Source of the DNA: Halobaculum sp. MBLA0147
GTDB taxonomy: Archaea > Halobacteriota > Halobacteria > Halobacteriales > Haloferacaceae
NCBI RefSeq assembly: GCF_041361345.1
Contig: NZ_JBGKAD010000001.1
Span: 1,364,001-1,428,000 of the forward strand
Reading direction: 5' to 3'
DNA: 64,000 nucleotides
Shown: positions 42,736 through 51,805 of the stretch, one piece after another
How the letters are laid out: every line of letters starts with the position of its first letter
Position numbering within the stretch: the stretch's first letter is position 1
Notes under the pieces: generated by a model
Database searches by the model: none
What the model was told of the DNA's origin: nothing
The model's input: only the letters and a program-made list of their open reading frames with translations
Position numbers and translations under genes: made by a program

Positions 42736-42932
42736 ATGTTCAAGGACACAGAAACGGAGCGGGGTCAGGTAGGAATCGGGACGCTCATCGTGTTCATCGC
42801 GATGGTGCTGGTGGCGGCGATCGCTGCCGGCGTCCTGATCAACACCGCTGGCTTCCTCCAGTCGAAGGCACAGACCACGGGTGAACAGTCGACGAAACAG
42901 GTCTCCGACCGGGTCCAGGAAGTCGTCACGAC
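42721..42932 (+). repeat. 212-bp block identical to 43788-43999
   Basis: From CGGGGACCAC to GTCACGAC the sequence is identical base for base to 43788-43999 (offset 1067), covering the last 15 bases of leader and the first 197 coding bases. Upstream the sequences diverge at once, and downstream after one mismatch. Identity at synonymous sites points to recent duplication or gene conversion. Confidence 0.9.
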
Positions 42933-43332
42933 GGGGACGGTCGCGGACAACAACACGGTCACAGATGTCTCCGTGACGGTGACGCAGGCACCGGGTGCCG
43001 GTGAAATCGACCTTGAGAACCTCACGGTCAACTGGGTTGGGGAAGATAATTCCTATGTCTACGTCCAGAATAGTGACGGTGCGAGCGGTGCGGACGACAG
43101 CTTCACCGTCGAGGTCGTCCGTAACGAGGGCGACTCCAGTGGAGCGACGGTACTAAACGATCCCGACGACCGTTTCAACCTCGTGTTCAACCTGGAGACC
43201 ACTTTCGCGGCCAACCCCCTCGGCGAGGGGGAGTCGGTGACGCTGAAGCTGAACACGCAGGCTGGCGGGACGACGACGATCCGGTTCACTGTCCCTGAGT
43301 CGCTTGAGGACAAGAGCTCCGTCCTCCTGTAG
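42736..43332 (+). CDS. arlA: Archaellin (flagellin) paralog 2
   Basis: A 198-residue archaellin. The signal peptide ([11 protein letters not shown]) and helix are followed by a beta domain with N-glycosylation sequons (NNT, NLT). The first 197 coding bases and the 15 bases upstream are identical to archaellin 3, while the variable domain differs. A second block coding [21 protein letters not shown] is also nearly identical. A T-rich tract (CTCCTTTTGTTTTC) follows the stop and may terminate transcription. Multiple archaellins in haloarchaea can be alternative or co-assembled filament subunits; which applies here cannot be told. Confidence 0.95.
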   Translation: MFKDTETERGQVGIGTLIVFIAMVLVAAIAAGVLINTAGFLQSKAQTTGEQSTKQVSDRVQEVVTTGTVADNNTVTDVSVTVTQAPGAGEIDLENLTVNWVGEDNSYVYVQNSDGASGADDSFTVEVVRNEGDSSGATVLNDPDDRFNLVFNLETTFAANPLGEGESVTLKLNTQAGGTTTIRFTVPESLEDKSSVLL

Positions 43333-43802
43333 GACAGCTCTCCTTTTGTTTTCGCCGACACATACGAGCGGTACGAGTCGGGCATCTGTGGTGTGTGGGT
43401 CGCAGTCCCGTCCACAACCGGTGGTGTACAGATACGACCAGATCGTCGGACGAAATTAGCACTCAGAGAGTCTCGATCTGCCGCCGGACGGCTGTTGAGC
43501 GAAAAGCCTCCCGCACCCGACACACGGCAAGACCGCCGGTCACACGGTCTCCCGTCGACGCCCGACACTGGCGCGCCTCACACGTTTCCCTCGCTTCTCC
43601 TCCGTCGGGGCACGCTCTGACGAGGGATCACTCCGCTCGCGAGGTCCCTGCATGTTTCTCGCGCACCACCCACAGCGGTCAGCGTATCCGAACACCGCCC
43701 TATGACAACCCCGGACCCATTATCAAGATAAATAACTGGTGGGTGTGGTTTATTACTCGGACATTACTATCTGCCTCCATCCCCACTCGGGGACCACGAC
43801 AC
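43333..43802. other. 470-bp spacer between archaellin 2 and 3 with a dispersed repeat
   Basis: No gene is supported. It holds a T-rich terminator-like tract at 43342-43356, a minus-strand copy of the dispersed repeat (43519-43674) and an A/T-rich promoter region for archaellin 3 (ATCAAGATAAATAACTGG at 43722-43739 and TTTATTACTCGG at 43749). Confidence 0.65.
43519..43674 (-). repeat. Dispersed composite repeat, copy B
   Basis: Read on the minus strand: GTGGGTGGTGCGCGAGAAAC, CCTCGCGAGCGGAGTGA, CTCGTCAGAGCGTGC and GACGGAGGAGAAGCGAG, and about 35 bases later GACCGGCGGTCTTGCCGTGT. The first four elements match copy A (10819) and copy C (45021); the last matches 26283 and 44950. About 80% similar by eye. 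Confidence 0.65.
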
Positions 43803-44432
43803 ATGTTCAAGGACACAGAAACGGAGCGGGGTCAGGTAGGAATCGGGACGCTCATCGTGTTCATCGCGATGGTGCTGGTGGCGGCGATCGCTGCCGGCGT
43901 CCTGATCAACACCGCTGGCTTCCTCCAGTCGAAGGCACAGACCACGGGTGAACAGTCGACGAAACAGGTCTCCGACCGGGTCCAGGAAGTCGTCACGACA
44001 GGGAACGTCGCCTCTGGCAGCAATGAAGTCAACGGTGTGAACGTGACGGTGACGCAGGCACCGGGTGCCGGTGAAATCGACCTTGAGAACCTCACCGTCA
44101 ATTGGGTCGGTGAACAGCAGTCGTACGTGTACGTCTACGAGGGTGCCGACAGTAACTCGATCGGCAGTGGTGCGTCGACGGGTGGCGCGGACGCGCTGTT
44201 CGACATCGAAGTGATCCGCAACGAGGGCGACTCCGCCACCGACGCCACGGTGTTGAACGACGCCGACGACCGATTCAACCTCGCGTTCAAATTGAAGCAG
44301 GACAACGGCCCGAACTCGATCGCGGAGGGTGAGTCGGTGACGCTGAAGCTGAACACGCAGGCCGGCGGCATCACGACGGTCCGGTTCACCGTCCCCGAGT
44401 CGCTCGAAGACAAGAGCTCCGTCCTTTTATAA
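43803..44432 (+). CDS. arlA: Archaellin (flagellin) paralog 3
   Basis: A 209-residue archaellin with the same N-terminal 66 codons as paralog 2 and a different outer domain, richer in Asp, Ser and Gly ([30 protein letters not shown]). N-glycosylation sequons NVT and NLT are present. The ATG at 43803 is set by identity with paralog 2. A T-rich tract (CCGTTTTTTGAAG, about 44450) follows the stop and may act as terminator. The C-terminal LEDKSSVLL is shared with paralog 2, QSVLL with paralog 1. Confidence 0.95.
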   Translation: MFKDTETERGQVGIGTLIVFIAMVLVAAIAAGVLINTAGFLQSKAQTTGEQSTKQVSDRVQEVVTTGNVASGSNEVNGVNVTVTQAPGAGEIDLENLTVNWVGEQQSYVYVYEGADSNSIGSGASTGGADALFDIEVIRNEGDSATDATVLNDADDRFNLAFKLKQDNGPNSIAEGESVTLKLNTQAGGITTVRFTVPESLEDKSSVLL

Positions 44433-45484
44433 ACGGACGAACCGGTCGACTCCGTTTTTTGAAGACGCGACAAGGCACCTCCAGTTGCGACGCTCTCTCG
44501 TCCGACCGCGTTCCGTTTGAAGATGTTCTCTCGCCACGGGATCGGACGACAGGAAGAGACAGTGTGGCTTGGCCGGTAGGCCCCGAGGGATCTGTAATCC
44601 GTCGTGTCCATTAGGGGGATACCGCGATAGAGGGACGGGACGAATGTCTCGGGATCTTTCGAGCGACAGTCTCCCTCTCGTGATGACGGGACACCTTCGG
44701 TGTCTCGGACCACTCGATACTCGGGAACGCTCTACGGTCGTTCCGCACACTACCGTACCGGCGAGTACGGTTGCGACGGACTACGTTCGTCCGCAACGCT
44801 CACCACGTCCGTCCATGACGGTACCCCTCGTCTTGGGACGATAGTGTGCAGGTACGGCCGAGTCGTCGAGGAAGACTACTGCTTGGAAGGCCCCGAGGTG
44901 CCGTCAAGCGGTTCCCGGTACCGTGCGGCGATCCCACGCGTGACTCTCACCACACCCGGCACGTAGCGAGACCGCCGGTCTCACCACAGTTGCAGTCGAG
45001 GCATGGCACCGTCCACACCTCGCGTGCTTCGCTCGCGCCAACGGAGGAGGAGCAAGCTCTGAGAGATTCCCACTCCGTCGGGGAAGCCTCTAGCGTTTCT
45101 TGGGTGCCGTCCGCAGCCGTCGGCTCGTCCGAATACCACCCTTCGGATGTATGGCCGACGGCAAAGTCCAGAGTCCGTCTCGAATGGAACGTCGTCGGTT
45201 GTGGCCGCCACGTTCGGTTCCCTCCATCCACTCGTTCACACGTCCCCGATTGACCGTCACGATCCGGTCGTCTTCACCGACGGAGAGAACCGCCTGTGTC
45301 CGTGCTGGCTTCGTGTCACTTTCGTCCGCCGGCTCCGAGGCGGGCGAGACGACCGACACCAAGTCGATCGAGTGCCGTCGACCCGCCGTCAGAGGAACGG
45401 GAGTACCGGCGTAGAGATCGAGTAGACGAACGGACGACGGCGAACGTCGCTCCGTCGGCGTTGCGAAGAGTGACCGGACGACCC
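44433..45484. other. 1052-bp region without a supported gene
   Basis: Several open frames of 60-135 codons occur on both strands, none with family features. The minus-strand frame ending at 45090 has about 45 codons with protein-like bias (AVLSVGEDDRIVTVNRGRVNEW) then loses it, perhaps a gene remnant. The region also contains copy C of the dispersed repeat (44950-45108). Its base use is less GC-rich at 44433-44700. Confidence 0.55.
44950..45108 (-). repeat. Dispersed composite repeat, copy C
   Basis: Read on the minus strand: CACCCAAGAAACGCTAGAGG, CCCCGACGGAGTGGGAATCT, CTCAGAGCTTGCTCCTCCTC and GGCGCGAGCGAAGCACGCGA, then GTGAGACCGGCGGTCTCGCT and ACGTGCCGGG, whose GAGACC-GGC-GGTCTC is a perfect hairpin. 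The same hairpin element is at 26283-26313 (GCGAGACC-GGT-GGTCTCGC, then GTGTGCCGG). Confidence 0.65.
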
Positions 45485-47281
45485 TCAGTCGTCCGTTCGT
45501 CTGTGTAGAACCAGGACCACTGTCAGGAGCGCGAGCACGGACACCGGTCCACTGAACCCAGGTGCGAACGTGTTGCTACCGGTCTGTACGGCCGTCCGCG
45601 CCGTCACTTCTCGACCGACCGTCGGTGTGACCGCGGTCGGGGTCGCCGTGGACGGTGGTGACATCGTCGGTGCCGGACTGGGAGCCGTCGTCGTGACCGG
45701 GGTACTTGAGCGTGTCTGTGTCAGGTCTGGCGTGCTTGTCGGTGTCGGCGAGTCAGTGAGCGTGTCTACCGAACGCGTCTCGTTGGGACCCAGCGACGGG
45801 AGCGGTGTCGGCGTGATCCGTGCACGGAGCGTCACCGACCGTTTGGCCCTCGCGCTCCCCACCCTCGGGACGGACAGATTCGTCGGGCGGACGCTCGCCT
45901 CGAACTCTCGTGGGAGCTCCTCGTCGACCGCGTCCTGATCGCGGAAGTCGAAGGTAGCCGAGAACGTCCGGTCGTCGTCAACGATCACCGTCTGGCTCTT
46001 CGAGAACAGCAGTACGGTTCCCGTCCCCTTCGTGCCGACCTGTAGCTCGGTTCCCGGTGCGAGTGTGGTCGATCCCGACACCCGCTGGTCCGGTCCGGTG
46101 ATCAGCGTGTCCGTGTCGATCGTCGTCGCGGGCTCGACGAGTTCGACGCCGACGGACCGCTCGACGTCGTCCTTGAGCATCGTCGAGATCGGGTTCTCGA
46201 CATTGCCTCGCACGGTCAGCGTCGTGTCGTACACGAACCCAGTCGGGGGGTCCGACAGCGCCGTCGTGTTGATCAGGACGTACAACTCTCCGTCGGTCGT
46301 GTCGAAGAAGGCCCGCACCCCGTCGGCCGACTCGCCTGTGTCTAGGATTCGCACCGGGTCCCGGTTCGGGAGCGGGTCCCGCTGTACCATCCCAAGTTCG
46401 ATCGGTGGTGACGGCTCCTGTGCCAGTGGTGCGATCCGCCCGGTGACTTCCCCACCTGTCGGGGCCCGCAACAGCCCTTGGAGCCACGTCGCGTTGGTCA
46501 GCCTGAGGACCACGGTGTCACTCGACGCGGTCAGGTTCGTCGGGCTACCGGTCGTCTCGACATCCTCGACGGACCCGAGAGGCGCCTCGCCCGGTGCGGT
46601 GAACACGTCTAGCTCGGACGAGTTCGTCGACGGTGACGTGACGGTGAGGAGCGCGGTCGCGTCCGGAACCTCCGCAGCGGCCGGACCCGCCGTCGCCTCG
46701 ATCCGGTACCGTCCCTCGGCGAACACACGCCCACTCGTCGGGTTACTCGCCGGTCGGACCGTCACGTCCGCAGCCGGAACCTGCCCGTTCTCCGTACTGA
46801 ACGCGTCGTCACCCTGGTTCGCTCGGTACGTGTTGAAGTACAGGGTCGTCCCACTCGACACCGTCACGTTCGCCTCGTAGCCCGCACGTTCGAGGTCGCC
46901 GATCTTGATCGTCACCTCGCTCTCACTCCCCGCGGCGGTGATCGCGACGATCCCGCCACGTTTCACCGTGTACCGAGCCTTCGAGAAACTGGCTCGTGTC
47001 GTTCGAGTCGTCGCTCGACCGGCGGTGTCGAGGGCGCCGGCGTCGATCGAGTCGTGGGCGGCCTCGTCGACGGTGGTGTCGGCGCTCTCGTCGACGAGAC
47101 CGTCGGCTGCGGTGACGGTGGGGACGCTCGTGACCGCCGACGCCTCCGGCGTCGAGCGGTCCGGTGTCGCTGCTCCCGACCCGGTGTCGACTGGTCCCGC
47201 TGCCCCGACGGGGGCGACGACGAGGAGGAGACAGACGACGAGCGAGACGGCCGACGGGAGGTGGAGGCGATCACGAGACAT
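45485..47281 (-). CDS. S-layer-like surface protein (BGTF type) with PGF-CTERM-like tail
   Basis: A 598-residue secreted protein. A signal peptide (LHLPSAVSLVVCLLLVVAPVGAAG) is followed by a Thr/Ser-rich region and BGTF-type beta domains of haloarchaeal S-layer glycoproteins (FSKARYTVKRGGIVAITAAGSESEVTIKIGD; SSGTTLYFNTYRANQGDDAF). N-glycosylation sequons (NVT, NSS, NLT, NAT, NTT) are scattered. A Thr/Pro/Ser stalk (about 495-565) precedes the tail FAPGFSGPVSVLALLTVVLVLHRRTDD, the PGF-CTERM pattern recognised by archaeosortase, which replaces it with a lipid. The ATG at 47281 gives the signal start. It is probably a surface anchor protein rather than the main S-layer. Confidence 0.85.
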   Translation of the reverse strand: MSRDRLHLPSAVSLVVCLLLVVAPVGAAGPVDTGSGAATPDRSTPEASAVTSVPTVTAADGLVDESADTTVDEAAHDSIDAGALDTAGRATTRTTRASFSKARYTVKRGGIVAITAAGSESEVTIKIGDLERAGYEANVTVSSGTTLYFNTYRANQGDDAFSTENGQVPAADVTVRPASNPTSGRVFAEGRYRIEATAGPAAAEVPDATALLTVTSPSTNSSELDVFTAPGEAPLGSVEDVETTGSPTNLTASSDTVVLRLTNATWLQGLLRAPTGGEVTGRIAPLAQEPSPPIELGMVQRDPLPNRDPVRILDTGESADGVRAFFDTTDGELYVLINTTALSDPPTGFVYDTTLTVRGNVENPISTMLKDDVERSVGVELVEPATTIDTDTLITGPDQRVSGSTTLAPGTELQVGTKGTGTVLLFSKSQTVIVDDDRTFSATFDFRDQDAVDEELPREFEASVRPTNLSVPRVGSARAKRSVTLRARITPTPLPSLGPNETRSVDTLTDSPTPTSTPDLTQTRSSTPVTTTAPSPAPTMSPPSTATPTAVTPTVGREVTARTAVQTGSNTFAPGFSGPVSVLALLTVVLVLHRRTDD

Positions 47282-47454
47282 GTGTGGGCGTACGCCCGTC
47301 GCCGCACGAGTGCCGGCCGGCGACGGGCCCGTGTCGATTCTGTGGTGGGCTGCCGCTCCCGATAAACCTCGTGGTTCCGGTATCAGTCCCGATAACACTG
47401 CGAGCCACCGCCGACTGGGGTAGCTTTTTGCACACGGCTGTCCCGAGCGACCGT

Positions 47455-48777
47455 ATGGTGTCGCTCGACGCAGACCGGTCGCGCCTCGCGTGGGGGGTGT
47501 TCGGAGCCGTCCTCGCGCTCGCGCTCGCCTTCGTCGTCTACTCGTTCGTCGGAACCGTCGTGTTCGGGATCTTCCTCTACTACGCGACGCGGCCGGTGTA
47601 CCGCCGGATCAGACGGCGGATCGGCCGTCCGACAGTCGCGGCCGGGGTGTCGCTGCTCGCGCTCACCACCCCGGCGCTGCTCCTCGTCGGGTACGCCCTG
47701 GTCGTGGTCGCCACGGAGTTGGACCGACTCGTCGGGCAGTTCGACGCGGTCGACCCGACGCAGATCCCCGGTGTCGACGAGGAGACCCTCGCGCTGTTGT
47801 CGGATCCGCAGGCACTGGCGTCACTCGACTGGGCCCAGTACGTCTCGACGGACGCCGTCGCGAGCGTGCTCTCGTCGGCGACCGACGCCGTCGAGACGGT
47901 CGCGTTCTTCGGGACGGGGTTGGTTCACCTGTTCGTGATGCTCGCGATCGCGTTCTACCTCCTGCGCGACGGCGACAGACTCAGACGCTGGCTGGCCCGG
48001 TACACCGACGACAGAGGCGTGGTTCTCGCGTACGCCGAGCGCGTCGACCGGGACTACCGGAACGTCTTCTTCGGGAACATCCTCAACGCGGCGCTGACGG
48101 GGGCGATCGGCGTCCTCGCGTACTCGTTGCTGAACCTGTTCGCGCCGGGAGGTGCGAGTATCCCGGCGGCGGCGCTGGTCGGGTTGCTCGCGGGTGTCGC
48201 CAGTCTGATCCCGGTCGTGGGGATGAAACTCGTCTACGTCCCGGTCGCGGCGGGGATGAGCCTCAGAGCCGTCGCCACGGGTGCGACGCCGACGCTGTGG
48301 TTCGTCGCGGTCTTCGTCGGCGTCTCGTTCGTGGTCGTGGACACTATCCCGGACCTGGTGTTGCGACCGTACGTCTCCGGCCGGTCACTCCACGTCGGGT
48401 CGGTGATGCTCGCGTACACGCTCGGGCCGCTGTTGTTCGGGTGGTACGGGATCTTCCTGCTCCCGATGCTGCTGGTGTTGGCGGTCCAGTTCGTCCGGAT
48501 CGTCCTCCCGGAGCTGATCGCCGGGCGCGAACTCCAGCCGTACAGTGTCGATCCGGGCTACGTCGACACCGACCCGACACCGGACGGACGGACGGGCGGG
48601 GTGTCACCCTCTCTCGGTGAACCGACGGGCGACGCCGAGGGACTCGGCGGCGGGGAAGTGACCGACGGCGGTGATCGCAGGGGCACGGACGAGGGCGGTG
48701 ACGGCCCCGAGGTCGACGACGACACACTCGACGACGGTGACGACACGGCCGACAGTGGCGACGGTAGCGGTCGATAG
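47455..48777 (+). CDS. AI-2E/PerM family membrane transporter
   Basis: A 440-residue integral membrane protein with seven or eight helices, including RLAWGVFGAVLALALAFVVYSFVG at the start, LVHLFVMLAIAFYLLRDGD in the middle and the AI-2E family hallmark ALVGLLAGVASLIPVVG (PVVG loop) at about 240-255, then VFVGVSFVVVDTIPDLVLRPYVSG. The C-terminal 80 residues are an acidic Gly/Asp-rich tail. Family members export small molecules or act as Na+/H+ antiporters; the substrate is unknown. The ATG at 47455 is used. It is divergent from the surface protein gene with 173 bases between. Confidence 0.85.
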   Translation: MVSLDADRSRLAWGVFGAVLALALAFVVYSFVGTVVFGIFLYYATRPVYRRIRRRIGRPTVAAGVSLLALTTPALLLVGYALVVVATELDRLVGQFDAVDPTQIPGVDEETLALLSDPQALASLDWAQYVSTDAVASVLSSATDAVETVAFFGTGLVHLFVMLAIAFYLLRDGDRLRRWLARYTDDRGVVLAYAERVDRDYRNVFFGNILNAALTGAIGVLAYSLLNLFAPGGASIPAAALVGLLAGVASLIPVVGMKLVYVPVAAGMSLRAVATGATPTLWFVAVFVGVSFVVVDTIPDLVLRPYVSGRSLHVGSVMLAYTLGPLLFGWYGIFLLPMLLVLAVQFVRIVLPELIAGRELQPYSVDPGYVDTDPTPDGRTGGVSPSLGEPTGDAEGLGGGEVTDGGDRRGTDEGGDGPEVDDDTLDDGDDTADSGDGSGR

Positions 48778-48860
48778 AACGACGAGTCGACCGGTTCGAT
48801 GCGGACGGCGTCCGGCAGTCGACCGGCGAGTGCGACGGGGACCACCGCGTGTTCTCGCCC

Positions 48861-48926
48861 GACGTGCCAGCGGTACGACGTGCCAGCAGTCCGACGAGTC
48901 AGGCAGTGTGACGTGCCAGCAGTCCG
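48861..48926 (+). repeat. Short direct repeats of GACGTGCCAGC
   Basis: GACGTGCCAGC occurs at about 48861 (next to CCGACGTGCCAGCGGTAC), 48877 and 48910, the last two followed by AGTCCGACG. They fall in the 3' spacer between the AI-2E gene and the PadR gene. The copies are exact over 11-20 bases; function unknown. Confidence 0.55.
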
Positions 48927-48984
48927 ACGGCCCACCACGGCGACGATCCGCGACCGACGGCACGAGGCGGACGACGTCCCGAAC

Positions 48985-49266
48985 TCACTCGTCGCTCTCG
49001 ACGTACTCCCGCTCCCACTCGCGACGGGCGTCCAGTTCGCGTTGCCCACGCCGCGTCAGCGTGTAGAAGTTCGTCCGTCGGTCCCGCTCCCCCTTCTCGA
49101 CGAGCCCCTTGTCGACGAGCGTGTCGAGATTGGGGTACAGTCGGCCGTGGTGGATCTCCTTCTCGTAGTAGTCCTCCAGCTCCTCTTTGATCGCCAGTCC
49201 GTGTGGGTCGTCCAGCCCCGCGATCACGTACAACAGGTCACGCTGGAAGCCTGTCAGGTCGTACAT
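48985..49266 (-). CDS. PadR family transcriptional regulator
   Basis: A 93-residue winged-helix regulator. The whole length is the PadR domain: LTGFQRDLLYVIAGLDDPHGLAIKEELEDYYEKEIHHGRLYPNLDTLVDKGLVEKGERDRRTNFYTLTRRGQREL, with the recognition helix in HGRLYPNLDTLVDKG and the wing at DRRTNFYTLT. Such proteins repress transport and stress genes and often their own. The palindrome between its TATA box and start codon (49277-49299) makes autoregulation likely. The AI-2E gene downstream on the other strand is a candidate target. Confidence 0.9.
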   Translation of the reverse strand: MYDLTGFQRDLLYVIAGLDDPHGLAIKEELEDYYEKEIHHGRLYPNLDTLVDKGLVEKGERDRRTNFYTLTRRGQRELDARREWEREYVESDE

Positions 49267-49276
49267 CGGTGATGTC

Positions 49277-49299
49277 TGTTCTACACTTCGTGTCGAACA
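49277..49299. promoter_or_regulatory. Palindromic operator at the PadR promoter
   Basis: TGTTC-T-ACAC-TTC-GTGT-C-GAACA: a 23-base near-perfect palindrome with mismatches only at one position in each arm and the central triplet. It lies between the minus-strand TATA (TATACTTATTT at 49300-49312) and the ATG at 49266. The spacing fits a dimeric PadR protein blocking its own promoter. Confidence 0.75.
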
Positions 49300-49655
49300 G
49301 AAATAAGTATACCGACGGTGTCACCGCGAGCGGCCACCACCCGCCCGTCTCTCCGGGTGTCGCGACTCGGCGAACTAGTCATTCGTCTGTGAGGAATTGG
49401 CGTGTAGAAATCCCGGCCGGCGACGAGCCCCCGTACCTGACAGACGAGCGAGAGGTGTCTGACGCCGGGGCGTGGCGAGGAGTGGGACCCGACACGTCGT
49501 CGGTCGTCGGTCGACGGCAGACGGGGTCGTGTCGACGAGCGGGACGCGGCGGGCCGTGGGTTGCCGCTCGACGGCAGACGGGTCGCGTCGCCCCGCGAGC
49601 CCGGACGAGTCGAATCGACTGGATTTAAGCGCGCGGTGACACCACTTCGAGACGC

Positions 49656-50801
49656 ATGCGACTCCACGAGCACCAGGCGAAGGACGTCTTCTCCGAGGCG
49701 GGGATCCCGATCCCGGACTCGACGCTCGCGACGACGACCGAGGAGGTCGTCGCCGCCGTCGAGGAGATCGGCTTCCCGGCCGCGGTGAAGGCACAGGTCC
49801 ACGTCGGCGGGCGGGGGAAGGCCGGCGGGATCGAGATCGTCGAGAGCGTCGACGAGGCACGCGCGGCCGCCGACCGCATCCTCGGGATGGACCTCAAGGG
49901 GTACACCGTCGAGAAGGTCCTCGTCGAGGCCGCCGTCGACTTCGTGAACGAACTGTACGTCGGCATCACGATGGACCGCGGCGAGGGGAAGCCGGTCCTG
50001 ATGGTGTCGACGGAGGGTGGCGTCGACATCGAGCAGGTCGCCGAGGAGACGCCGGAGGCCATCGCGCGGGTCCACGTCGACCCCGTCGCGGGGCTGCGCC
50101 CGTTCCAGGCGCGCAAGGCCGTCTACGAGGCGGGTGTCCCGGACGACGTGGCACTCGACGTGGCGAGTATCCTCTCGACACTGTACGAGCTGTTCGACGA
50201 GAAGGACGCCTCCGAGATCGAGATCAACCCGGTGATGGTGACGAGCGACCGCGAGGTCGTCGCCGCCGACGCCGTGATGAACGTCGACGACGACGCCCTG
50301 TTCCGTCACGAGGACCTCGCGGCGCTCGAAGAGGAGTCGTACACCGACGACCTCGAACGGAAGGCCGGCGAGTACGGCTTCGACTACGTCCGGCTGGACG
50401 GGAACGTCGGCATCATCGGCAACGGCGCCGGCCTGGTGATGACGACGCTGGATTTGGTCGACTACTTCGGCGGCTCGCCCGCCAACTTCCTCGACATCGG
50501 CGGCGGGGCGAAGGCCGAACGCGTCGCGAACGCACTCGACATGGTGTTCTCCGACGAGAACGTCGACAGTGTCGTGTTCAACATCTTCGGCGGGATCACC
50601 CGCGGCGACGAGGTCGCCGAGGGGATCAACGCGGCACTCGAACAGTTCGACGAGATCCCGAAACCGGTCGTCGTCCGACTCGCCGGGACGAACGCCGAGG
50701 AGGGGATGGAGATCCTGAACACGGACCTCGTGCAGGTCGAGGGGACTCTCGAAGACGCGGTACAGCGTGCAGTCGAGAACGCACAGGAGGTGGACGCATG
50801 A
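49656..50801 (+). CDS. sucC: Succinyl-CoA ligase, beta subunit (ADP- or GDP-forming)
   Basis: A 381-residue TCA-cycle subunit that makes succinate and ATP from succinyl-CoA with SucD. An ATP-grasp domain begins [21 protein letters not shown] and has [23 protein letters not shown] (nucleotide binding) and [10 protein letters not shown], the metal ligand region. The C-terminal CoA-ligase domain has [34 protein letters not shown] and [15 protein letters not shown]. The ATG at 49656 gives normal length. The stop overlaps the sucD start by four bases (ATGA). Confidence 0.97.
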   Translation: MRLHEHQAKDVFSEAGIPIPDSTLATTTEEVVAAVEEIGFPAAVKAQVHVGGRGKAGGIEIVESVDEARAAADRILGMDLKGYTVEKVLVEAAVDFVNELYVGITMDRGEGKPVLMVSTEGGVDIEQVAEETPEAIARVHVDPVAGLRPFQARKAVYEAGVPDDVALDVASILSTLYELFDEKDASEIEINPVMVTSDREVVAADAVMNVDDDALFRHEDLAALEEESYTDDLERKAGEYGFDYVRLDGNVGIIGNGAGLVMTTLDLVDYFGGSPANFLDIGGGAKAERVANALDMVFSDENVDSVVFNIFGGITRGDEVAEGINAALEQFDEIPKPVVVRLAGTNAEEGMEILNTDLVQVEGTLEDAVQRAVENAQEVDA

Positions 50802-51664
50802 GTGTATTCGTCGACGACGACACCCGCGTGGTGGTCCAGGGGATCACCGGCGGGGAGGGGAAGTTCCACACCGAACAGATGATCGAGTACGGCACGAACG
50901 TCGTCGCCGGCGCGGTGCCGGGGCGTGGCGGCCAGGAGGTCCACGGTGTCCCGGTGTACGACACCGTGACCCGTGCGGCCGAGGCGGAGGACGCGGACGC
51001 CTCCGTGATCTTCGTCCCGCCGGCGTTCGCCGCCGACGCGATCTTCGAGTCGCTGGACGCGCCGGTGGACGTGGCGGTCGCGATCACCGAGGGCATCCCG
51101 ACCCAGGACATGGCCGAGGTGAAGGCCGAACTCGCCGACACGGACACGACGCTGATCGGGCCGAACTGTCCGGGGATCATCACGCCGGGTGAGGCGAAGC
51201 TGGGGATCCTCCCGGGCAACATCTTCGAGTCCGGCAACGTCGGGCTCGTCTCCCGCTCGGGGACGCTCACCTACCAGGTGGTCTCGAACCTCACCGACCG
51301 CGGGCTGGGGCAGTCGACCGCCGTCGGGATCGGTGGCGACCCGATCATCGGCACCTCCTTCGTCGACGCGCTGGCGGCCTTCGAGGCGGACCCCAACACG
51401 GACGCCATCGTGATGTGTGGCGAGATCGGCGGCGAGGACGAGGAGCGTGCCGCCGAGTTCATCGCCGAGCACGTCGACACGCCGGTCGCCGGCTTCATCG
51501 CCGGGCGAACCGCGCCGCCGGGCAAGCGGATGGGCCACGCCGGCGCCATCGTCTCCGGCTCCGGTACCGGTACCGCACAGTCGAAGATCGACGCGTTGAA
51601 CGACGCCGGCGTGCCGGTCGGCGACACCCCCGACGAAGTCGCACAACTCGTCGAAGAGTTCTGA
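50798..51664 (+). CDS. sucD: Succinyl-CoA ligase, alpha subunit
   Basis: A 288-residue subunit binding CoA. The Rossmann CoA-binding N-terminus has [35 protein letters not shown], and the ligase domain has [20 protein letters not shown]. The phosphorylated histidine is H247 in [17 protein letters not shown]. It pairs with SucC, whose stop overlaps its start, so the two are translated together in equal amounts. The coupling and motif completeness make this one of the safest calls. Confidence 0.97.
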   Translation: MSVFVDDDTRVVVQGITGGEGKFHTEQMIEYGTNVVAGAVPGRGGQEVHGVPVYDTVTRAAEAEDADASVIFVPPAFAADAIFESLDAPVDVAVAITEGIPTQDMAEVKAELADTDTTLIGPNCPGIITPGEAKLGILPGNIFESGNVGLVSRSGTLTYQVVSNLTDRGLGQSTAVGIGGDPIIGTSFVDALAAFEADPNTDAIVMCGEIGGEDEERAAEFIAEHVDTPVAGFIAGRTAPPGKRMGHAGAIVSGSGTGTAQSKIDALNDAGVPVGDTPDEVAQLVEEF

Positions 51665-51805
51665 GCGGCGGGCGCCAGCGCCCGCGTCTCGTCGGGCGAC
51701 GGGGTCGCCCGCGAATCGGCTCCCGCCGGTCGTGGCGTCGGTCGTGCCAGCCGTGTCGCCGGTCGCGCCGGAACGCTCAGGTGGGTTCGGTCCGTTCCGA
51801 CCCCC

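Noticed and set aside
45090-45362. 90-codon minus-strand frame with a protein-like middle (VLSVGEDDRIVTVNRGRVNEW)
   Set aside because: The frame begins at TTG/GTG without a promoter and turns into repeat-derived Arg-rich sequence where it enters the dispersed repeat. It may be a remnant; too weak for a gene call.
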